Source: Candidatus Omnitrophota bacterium | GTDB lineage: Bacteria; Omnitrophota; Gorgyraeia; Gorgyraeales; Gorgyraeaceae | DNA: 6,544 bases | NCBI GenBank assembly: GCA_020057645.1 | Contig: JAGVFL010000061.1 | Span: forward strand, 1 to 6,544 | Direction of reading: 5' to 3' | Shown: positions 1 to 4,704 of the stretch, in pieces | Position numbering within the stretch: position 1 is the stretch's first letter | Layout: the number at the start of each line of letters is the position of its first letter | Translations under genes and position numbers: made by a program | Notes under the pieces: model-generated | The model's input: only the letters and a program-made list of their open reading frames with translations | The model's database searches: none | Told to the model about the DNA's origin: nothing

Positions 1-221
1 ATCTTTTTTGCAATCCCGCAATTTAAAGCAATGGCGACCTTTGCCCCGAGCTCCAGCGCCCTCCTGTTTAGAACAGGCAGGCTTCCCGGAAAACCAAGGC
101 AAACCGGACACACTTGCGTATTAGGCGCTGAGCCAAAATTCGTGCTGCAGCCGCAAAATACCTTGCTCTTCGTGTTAAGCTGAAGATGAACCTCTAATCC
201 GATTACAATTTCGTATGGCAT
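1..221 (-). CDS. gatB: Aspartyl/glutamyl-tRNA amidotransferase subunit B, N-terminal fragment
   Basis: This is the first 73 codons of GatB; the gene runs off the low-coordinate edge of the window. GatB is the kinase-like subunit of GatCAB. It phosphorylates the side chain of mischarged Glu-tRNA(Gln) or Asp-tRNA(Asn), then uses ammonia delivered from GatA to make the amide. The start [15 protein letters not shown] is the classic GatB opening. Cysteines 23, 25, 38 and 41 form the CxC-x12-CxxC set that binds structural zinc in the family. The ATG at 221 lies one base after the gatA stop (TAA T ATG), so translation is probably coupled to gatA; there is no strong Shine-Dalgarno sequence, only a weak AGAAAG. 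The identification is very secure, but the catalytic domain, tail domain and tRNA-binding C-terminus are outside the window. Confidence 0.96.
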   Translation of the reverse strand, partial: MPYEIVIGLEVHLQLNTKSKVFCGCSTNFGSAPNTQVCPVCLGFPGSLPVLNRRALELGAKVAIALNCGIAKK

Positions 222-222
222 A

Positions 223-1674
223 TTATAGAGCCGGCTTTCTTTTGTGCCAGTCCGTATTTTGTTCGTAATTATAGGCTATCCTTAAAATCATTTCTTCGTC
301 AAAAGGTTTTCCTGATATCTGAAGCCCTATCGGCAGATTATTTTTTGTAAATCCGCATGGTATTGATATGCCCGGAATACCGGCCAGATTAGCGGAGATT
401 GTAAATATATCGGAAAGATACATTGTAAGCGGATCGCTTGTCTTTTCCCCTATCTTAAACGCAGCCGTAGGCGAAGTAGGCGTAATTATAGCGTCAAATT
501 TTTTAAACGCTTCGTCAAAATCTCTTTTTATCAATGTCCTGACCTTTAACGCCCTTAAATAATAGGCGTCGTAATAACCGCTTGAAAGCGCGAATGTCCC
601 TAAAATAATCCTGCGCTTCGCCTCATCTCCGAAACCTTCCCGCCGCGTTTTCTTATACATGTCCATCATTGATTTTATATTTTCCGGCCTCAAGCCGTAT
701 TGAACTCCGTCAAACCTCGCAAGATTTGAGCTCGCTTCAGCCGTTGCGACTAAATAATACACGCTTACCGCATATTCAGTATGAGGCAAACTCATATCTT
801 CGCAGATAGCCCCCAGTTTTTCCAATTTTTCTATGGCTGATTTGATCGAATCCTTAACTTCTTCATCCATGCCTTCAATGAAATATTCCTTTGGAATGCC
901 TAATCTCAGCCCCTTTATATCTTTCTTTATGCCGGACAAGTAATCTGAAACAGGGATATTAGCGGAGGTTGAATCCATTTCATCGTGCCCGGATATAGCT
1001 TTTAATAAAATCGCCGCATCTTCTACGTCCTTTGTAATAGGCCCTATCTGATCCAGGGAAGATGCGAATGCTATAAGGCCATATCGGGAAACCCTCCCAT
1101 ACGTGGGCTTCAAGCCGACTACTCCGCAAACGCCGGCAGGCTGCCTTATGGATCCGCCGGTATCCGAGCCAAGGCTGAATATGGCTTCGTCTGCGCTGAC
1201 AGCTGCCGCAGAGCCGCCTGACGAACCCCCTGGGATTCTGTTTAAATCCCACGGATTTCTGGTAGGGCCGTAACAAGAAGTCTCTGTGGATGAACCAAAC
1301 GCGAATTCGTCCATATTTGTCTTGCCCATCAACACCGCGTCCGCGCCTATGAGTTTTTCTATTACAGTGGCGTTGTAAGGAGGTTTGAAACCTTTTAGAA
1401 TTTTTGAAGAACAGGTGGTAAGTTCATCTTTAACGCAGATATTATCTTTTATAAAAATAGGAATGCCCCATAGGGCGCCTTTTTTAGCGTCTTTTTTAAG
1501 CTTTCTGCACCTTTGCAAACAAGCTTCTTTATCAAAATGCGCCAGGGCATTGAGGCTCTTTTCCGTCTTTTCTATTCTATTAATAATATCATTGCATATA
1601 TCTATAGGCGATATATCTTTCTTATCAAGAAGTTCGATAAGCCTATGGCCGGTGAGGGTGTTTAATTCCATCAT
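223..1674 (-). CDS. gatA: Aspartyl/glutamyl-tRNA amidotransferase subunit A
   Basis: GatA is the glutaminase subunit of GatCAB. It hydrolyses glutamine and channels ammonia to GatB for amidation of Glu-tRNA(Gln) and/or Asp-tRNA(Asn) in the cytoplasm. At 483 residues it has the usual length and is a full amidase-signature enzyme. The Ser-cisSer-Lys triad is visible: Lys76 in IFIKDN, cis-Ser151 in the glycine/serine loop GGSSGGSAA, and Ser175 in [12 protein letters not shown]; the spacing matches known GatA structures. The C-terminal part keeps [10 protein letters not shown] and LPIGLQISG. Two ATGs stand in tandem at 1674 and 1671. The AGAGG ribosome-binding motif is 1 nt from the first and 4 nt from the second, so the second (482 residues) may be the real start. 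Both overlap the gatC stop. It is encoded between gatC and gatB, as expected for a gatCAB operon. Confidence 0.97.
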   Translation of the reverse strand: MMELNTLTGHRLIELLDKKDISPIDICNDIINRIEKTEKSLNALAHFDKEACLQRCRKLKKDAKKGALWGIPIFIKDNICVKDELTTCSSKILKGFKPPYNATVIEKLIGADAVLMGKTNMDEFAFGSSTETSCYGPTRNPWDLNRIPGGSSGGSAAAVSADEAIFSLGSDTGGSIRQPAGVCGVVGLKPTYGRVSRYGLIAFASSLDQIGPITKDVEDAAILLKAISGHDEMDSTSANIPVSDYLSGIKKDIKGLRLGIPKEYFIEGMDEEVKDSIKSAIEKLEKLGAICEDMSLPHTEYAVSVYYLVATAEASSNLARFDGVQYGLRPENIKSMMDMYKKTRREGFGDEAKRRIILGTFALSSGYYDAYYLRALKVRTLIKRDFDEAFKKFDAIITPTSPTAAFKIGEKTSDPLTMYLSDIFTISANLAGIPGISIPCGFTKNNLPIGLQISGKPFDEEMILRIAYNYEQNTDWHKRKPAL

Positions 1675-1967
1675 GCCTCTGTATCTATAATTTTTGGGAC
1701 TTTGAACAGGTTATTCTCTTTATCCGGGGCATTTTTTATGGCTTCGGACGCCGGTAAAGATTTTTTTACAAGATCTTCTCTGTATACATTTTTCATTTCC
1801 AACGGCCGGCTTGCAGGTTCAAGATTAGCGACGTTCAGCGTATTCAGCTTATCGACATATGCTAAAATCCTGTCTAATTGCCCGGTAAAATGGTCTAATT
1901 CCTCATCTGACAGCTCTATCCTTGCCAGATTAGACGTATATTTAACCACATCTCTATTTATAGCCAT
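1671..1967 (-). CDS. gatC: Aspartyl/glutamyl-tRNA amidotransferase subunit C
   Basis: GatC is the small non-catalytic subunit that wraps around the GatA-GatB interface and stabilises the amidotransferase. The 98-residue length is typical. The N-terminal helix segment [18 protein letters not shown], the middle helix [14 protein letters not shown], the LEPASRP turn and the C-terminal [10 protein letters not shown] tail are all family hallmarks. It is the first gene of the gatCAB unit and overlaps the gatA start. No Shine-Dalgarno sequence precedes its ATG (the upstream bases are TAAGCTAAATT). This fits the promoter described just upstream, which predicts a transcript starting about 4 nt before the ATG. 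The assignment is secure; the leaderless translation is inference. Confidence 0.96.
   Translation of the reverse strand: MAINRDVVKYTSNLARIELSDEELDHFTGQLDRILAYVDKLNTLNVANLEPASRPLEMKNVYREDLVKKSLPASEAIKNAPDKENNLFKVPKIIDTEA
1676..1680 (-). promoter_or_regulatory. Ribosome-binding site for gatA (AGAGG)
   Basis: AGAGG on the minus strand ends 1 nt before the ATG at 1674 and 4 nt before the ATG at 1671. The same AGAGG motif precedes surA with a 6-nt spacer, so it looks like the Shine-Dalgarno form used here. The spacing favours the second ATG as the gatA start. The site lies inside the last codons of gatC, as expected for a coupled pair. Confidence 0.5.
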
Positions 1968-1977
1968 AATTTAGCTT

Positions 1978-2006
1978 AAAATAACATATATATGCTTGCT
2001 TGTCAA
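1978..2006 (-). promoter_or_regulatory. Sigma70-type promoter of gatCAB
   Basis: On the minus strand a perfect -35 box TTGACA (2006 to 2001) is followed by exactly 17 nt and then TATTTT (1983 to 1978). TATTTT matches the -10 consensus at four of six positions, including the key second A and last T. A TG one base before the -10 box makes it an extended -10 (TGTTATTTT). The predicted transcription start is an A near 1971, leaving a leader of about 4 nt before the gatC ATG. The -35 box is one arm of the inverted repeat at 2001-2019, so a dyad-binding regulator could compete with RNA polymerase. The boxes are seen directly; activity is inferred. Confidence 0.7.
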
Positions 2007-2019
2007 CGCTAAGTTGACA
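2001..2019. promoter_or_regulatory. Inverted repeat over the gatCAB -35 box
   Basis: TGTCAAC (2001-2007), a 5-nt spacer, then GTTGACA (2013-2019) form a perfect 7-bp dyad. On the minus strand the arm at 2007-2001 contains the promoter -35 box TTGACA. The other arm is also the outer arm of the longer palindrome at 2011-2045, so in read-through RNA the two hairpins exclude each other. It could be an operator or simply part of the repeated element. Only the symmetry is certain. Confidence 0.5.
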
Positions 2020-2045
2020 CTTTGACATTGTCAGAATGTCAACTT
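2011..2045. repeat. Long imperfect palindrome at the rsmA 3' end (copy 1 of a shared-core element)
   Basis: This is a 35-bp inverted repeat centred on base 2028. Its 17-nt arms contain one C/A mismatch and one G/T wobble. The perfect inner core TGACA-A-TGTCA (minus strand, 2033 to 2023) is flanked after 3 nt on each side by outer half-sites ending in GTTGACA and TGTCAAC. It starts inside the last codons of rsmA, so the rsmA stop TGA lies in one arm, and it ends just before the gatCAB -35 region. No T-run follows the hairpin, which argues against a standard intrinsic terminator. The 12-mer CTGACAATGTCA is shared with the palindrome at 3692-3732. Confidence 0.85.
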
Positions 2046-2854
2046 GCTTGGCGGGATAATATTATAAACTCTTCTAATGAGATTGTTTCCGGGCGGCGGC
2101 CTGGGGATATTTCAGCCTTTTCCAGAGAAATAAGCGCTTCTTCCTTTGACTTGAATACACTAGAAGAAGACAGGGAATTGAGAATGGTTTTTCTGCGTTT
2201 TTCAAAAGATGAGCGGATTATTTTAAAAAGCATGTCTTGGTCAATGGAAATGTCTATTTGCTTCTCCATGCCTATCTTTAAGAAACATGAGTCAACTTCA
2301 GGAGCCGGAAAAAATGCGCCTCTGGAGATTTTAAATAAAATCTTTGGGTTTCCATAGAACTGCGCATAGCAAGACAATGAGCTGTAATCCTTTGTCCCGG
2401 GCAATGCAGCAATCCTTTCACCGAATTCCGTCTGGACAGTGGCATAAATAGAGCTTATGCGCTTTCTATTATCTATTAACTTATTTAATATCGGGCTGGA
2501 TATTGAATACGGGAGGTTTCCTACGACGATTAATTTAGAAGAAATATCTTTAAATTCATATCGCAGAATATCGTCATTTATCAGGTCCGGGCCAGTGACG
2601 TTATTCAGGAGAAAAGCATGCAGACGCTTGTCTTTTTCTATGGCAATTACCCTTTTTGCTTTCTTGCATAAATCCTCTGTTAAAGCGCCTAATCCCGGTC
2701 CTATTTCAAGCACAACGTCTTCTTTTTTCAGCTGAACAGAGTCTATTATCTTATTCTTGATATTCTGGTCTATTAGAAAATTCTGGCCGCACCGCTTGCT
2801 GGGACGAATATTGTATTCGCGGAGAATAGTCTTAACTTCAGTTAGTTTTAGCAT
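2039..2854 (-). CDS. rsmA: 16S rRNA (adenine(1518)-N(6)/adenine(1519)-N(6))-dimethyltransferase RsmA (KsgA)
   Basis: RsmA dimethylates the two adjacent adenines in the helix 45 loop near the 3' end of 16S rRNA, using S-adenosylmethionine, as a late checkpoint in 30S subunit maturation. The 271-residue length is normal. Visible motifs in order are GQNFL (residues 23-27), the SAM-binding loop EIGPGLGALT (50-59), the catalytic motif IV NLPYSISSPI (113-122), FFPAPEVDS (181-189), the basic helix FEKRRKTILN (217-226) and the C-terminal PGRRPETISLEEF (251-263). The start at 2854 gives the expected N-terminus and overlaps the pdxA 3' end by 17 nt, so translation is probably coupled; no well-spaced Shine-Dalgarno motif is present. 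The stop codon lies inside the palindrome at 2011-2045. The identification is very secure. Confidence 0.97.
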   Translation of the reverse strand: MLKLTEVKTILREYNIRPSKRCGQNFLIDQNIKNKIIDSVQLKKEDVVLEIGPGLGALTEDLCKKAKRVIAIEKDKRLHAFLLNNVTGPDLINDDILRYEFKDISSKLIVVGNLPYSISSPILNKLIDNRKRISSIYATVQTEFGERIAALPGTKDYSSLSCYAQFYGNPKILFKISRGAFFPAPEVDSCFLKIGMEKQIDISIDQDMLFKIIRSSFEKRRKTILNSLSSSSVFKSKEEALISLEKAEISPGRRPETISLEEFIILSRQAS

Positions 2855-3683
2855 TTATCATGCACATTTTCACCGCGAGTTTTATCGCTTCTTTCATAGA
2901 GCCGGGGTCTGCAATGCCTTTATGGGCTATATCGTAGGCTGTGCCGTGGTCCGGAGAAGTGCGGATAAAAGGAAGGCCTAACGTAACGTTTACCCCTTTT
3001 TCAAAAGCCACCATCTTTAAAGGCCCTAATCCCTGATCGTGATACATTGACATAACAGCGTCTAATTTTCCATGGTAAGCCATATAAAAAATAACATCGC
3101 CTGAGATCGGGCCCTGGATTCCCGGGATAGAACGCCTGATTTTTTTAATCGCCGGGATTATCATATCCTGCTCTTCACTGCCTATCTTCCCGCCTTCTCC
3201 GCAATGCGGATTCAATGCGCATACGCCTATCCTAGGTTCTTTAATCCCGAAATATTTTTTTAAAGCGTGATCCGTCAGCTTTGCGGCTTCTATTATTTTT
3301 GCCTGCGTAAGGATGCCGGAGACCTTTTTTAAAGGGACGTGGCGGGTAACAGTGGTCACTTTTAGCTTGCCCCCGCAAAGCATCATTGCGAATCTATTTG
3401 TATCAGTGGCCTTTGCCAGATATTCGGTATGGCCCTGAAAAAATACCCCTGATTTATTTATCGCTTCTTTATTCACGGGCGCGGTTACCAAGGCGTCTGC
3501 CTTTTTATTTTTCAAAAGCCCGACGGCTTTTTTTATTGCGTCAAAACCCGTTCTATCTTCCGGTACTATTACAAAAAAATTTGCAAGACCTCTGATTTTA
3601 GGATCCTGCAATGCCTTTTTTGTAACCTCCGGTCCGATACCCCTGGGGTCACCGGTAGTAATAATTATGATGGGTCTATTCAT
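2838..3683 (-). CDS. pdxA: 4-hydroxythreonine-4-phosphate dehydrogenase PdxA, short form
   Basis: PdxA is an NAD-dependent, divalent-metal enzyme of the DXP-dependent pyridoxal 5'-phosphate pathway. It oxidises 4-phosphohydroxy-L-threonine to the amino-ketone that PdxJ condenses with deoxyxylulose 5-phosphate. The N-terminus has the signature GDPRGIGPEV (11-20). Key histidines are present: His85 in GHTEY, and the three metal ligands His115 (TRHVPL), His160 (NPHCGEGG) and His215 (MYHDQGLG); GVNVTLGLPFIRTSPDHGTA closes the active site. At 281 residues it is shorter than the usual 320-335. All four histidines sit about 51 positions earlier than I recall for E. coli PdxA, so one block is missing between residues ~40 and ~60. 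The start fits the family N-terminus and lies 8 nt after a 41-bp palindrome, with no Shine-Dalgarno motif. A paralogous PdxA2/DUF-type dehydrogenase is a less likely alternative. Confidence 0.92.
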   Translation of the reverse strand: MNRPIIIITTGDPRGIGPEVTKKALQDPKIRGLANFFVIVPEDRTGFDAIKKAVGLLKNKKADALVTAPVNKEAINKSGVFFQGHTEYLAKATDTNRFAMMLCGGKLKVTTVTRHVPLKKVSGILTQAKIIEAAKLTDHALKKYFGIKEPRIGVCALNPHCGEGGKIGSEEQDMIIPAIKKIRRSIPGIQGPISGDVIFYMAYHGKLDAVMSMYHDQGLGPLKMVAFEKGVNVTLGLPFIRTSPDHGTAYDIAHKGIADPGSMKEAIKLAVKMCMINAKTN

Positions 3684-3691
3684 ATATGCTG

Positions 3692-3732
3692 CAAATGCGA
3701 CAAAACTGACAATGTCAGTTTTGTCGCATTTG
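3692..3732. repeat. Perfect 41-bp palindrome between surA and pdxA (copy 2 of a shared-core element)
   Basis: Two 20-nt arms (3692-3711 and 3713-3732) are exact reverse complements around the single base A3712. It fills most of the 55-nt gap, beginning 6 nt after the surA stop and ending 8 nt before the pdxA ATG. In RNA it would form a stem of about 19 bp with a 3-nt loop. No T-run follows the stem, so a canonical Rho-independent terminator is unlikely, although folding could stall polymerase or mark a processing site. The core TGACAATGTCA (3707-3717) and outer TGCGACA/TGTCGCA half-sites mirror the layout of the palindrome at 2011-2045. Confidence 0.95.
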
Positions 3733-3738
3733 AGTTGA

Positions 3739-4704
3739 TTATTTTATAGAAATATACGCTTTCTTCTTAAGGCCTGACAACCACTCGCTCACTTGCGCTT
3801 TGAATTTATCCTGAAAAAGCATCATCTGGACATCTTTCTGGACCTCTTCAAGGCTCGCCTGTTTTCCATATTTTATGTCTTCTACTTTAAAGATATGATA
3901 TCCTATCTCGCTTTTCACGGGCTCTGAAAATTCCCCCGGTTTTAGTTTAAATATGGCTTTGTCCAGCGCTTCCAGCATCTGGCCCTGTTCGATATAACCC
4001 ATGTCCCCGCCTTTTTCCGCATTCGGCCCCTGGGAAAATTGTTTTGCGAGATCATCGAAGTTGCCGCCTTCTTTAAGCTTGTTATACACGCCTTCTATCT
4101 CTACCTTTGCAAGTTCAAAACTAACCTCATCTTTTGCTTTTATCAATATGTTCTTTATTCTATATTTATCTACTTCTCTAAATTGGTCTTTGTGTTTTTC
4201 ATAATAATCGCTTATTTCCGAAGGCAGGACAGAAATCTTTGACTTAACCTCGTAATCCACCAGTTTTTTCATCATTAGCTGGTCTCTATACCTGTCTTTT
4301 AAAGTAGCGATTGTGACACCTTGGGTTTCAAGAGTCTTGTAAAATTCCTCATCTGAAGAAAAACCTTTTTTTATGTAATCCAGTCTTTCGTCTATCTCTG
4401 ATTCAGTAATTTTTATACCCAATTCTTTTGCCCGGCTCAGGACAAGCTTGTCTTCTATTATCTGGTTCAATATGTCCTTTTTAACCTGTTCCATCTTCTG
4501 CAATAGTTCATCGCCTTTGGACTCCTGGCTATACTGGGCATACAAAACAGCCAATAATTGATCGATGTCCTGTTGAGTTATGACCTCGTCATTTACAATC
4601 GCCACAAATTTATTAATAGTTGCTGCCTGCGCCAAAACACCGAACAGGACAATGACAATTGAAATTACTATAATTTTAATTTTTAGAATATTTATTAAGC
4701 CCAT
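3739..4704 (-). CDS. surA: SurA-like periplasmic chaperone / peptidyl-prolyl isomerase with one parvulin domain
   Basis: This is a secreted folding factor, probably acting on outer-membrane or exported proteins in the periplasm. Residues 1-27 form a Sec signal peptide: short basic n-region, hydrophobic stretch IIVISIVIVLFGVLA, likely cut after AQA. Residues ~30-160 are a SurA_N-type chaperone region starting NKFVAIVNDEVITQQDI. Residues ~178-275 are a single PpiC/parvulin domain with FDDLAKQFSQGPNAEKGGDMGYI and GYHIFKV. The C-terminal helix and strand (SEWLSGLKKKAYISIK) are also SurA-like. E. coli SurA has two parvulin domains and 428 residues; this one has 321. The usual catalytic histidine of the S/R-HIL motif is Asn185 here (RIKNILI), so isomerase activity is doubtful. 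The start is supported by GAGAGG 6 nt upstream and overlaps the mfd end by 29 nt. A PrsA-like or generic PpiC name would also fit. Confidence 0.88.
   Translation of the reverse strand: MGLINILKIKIIVISIVIVLFGVLAQAATINKFVAIVNDEVITQQDIDQLLAVLYAQYSQESKGDELLQKMEQVKKDILNQIIEDKLVLSRAKELGIKITESEIDERLDYIKKGFSSDEEFYKTLETQGVTIATLKDRYRDQLMMKKLVDYEVKSKISVLPSEISDYYEKHKDQFREVDKYRIKNILIKAKDEVSFELAKVEIEGVYNKLKEGGNFDDLAKQFSQGPNAEKGGDMGYIEQGQMLEALDKAIFKLKPGEFSEPVKSEIGYHIFKVEDIKYGKQASLEEVQKDVQMMLFQDKFKAQVSEWLSGLKKKAYISIK

Noticed and set aside
980..1276. A 98-codon minus-strand frame inside gatA
   Set aside because: It is an alternate reading frame of gatA, Arg- and Ser-rich with no family features, while gatA in the other frame has its complete catalytic triad.
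1984..1995. The ATATATA run upstream of gatC as a repeat or alternative -10 box
   Set aside because: It is only a short AT stretch within the 17-nt promoter spacer; using it as the -10 would give a spacer that is too short.
2011..2045. The rsmA-end palindrome as a simple terminator for rsmA
   Set aside because: No run of T follows on either strand, and the half-sites continue into the gatCAB promoter. A regulatory or repeat role fits better.
3684..3720. A promoter for pdxA inside the palindrome (TTGTCA with TATATG)
   Set aside because: The possible -10 overlaps the start codon region and the -35 is weak, so no convincing box pair exists.
3692..3740. The surA-pdxA palindrome as a Rho-independent terminator
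   Set aside because: The stem is long, but on the minus strand it is followed by CAGCATAT, not a U-rich tract, and the stem is not GC-rich at its base. On the plus strand it is followed by mixed sequence and no plus-strand gene ends there.
4640..4704. The surA N-terminus as a frameshifted remnant of the Mfd C-terminal domain
   Set aside because: The overlapping sequence encodes a clean signal peptide with its own ribosome-binding site, and nothing after it resembles the Mfd C-terminal domain.
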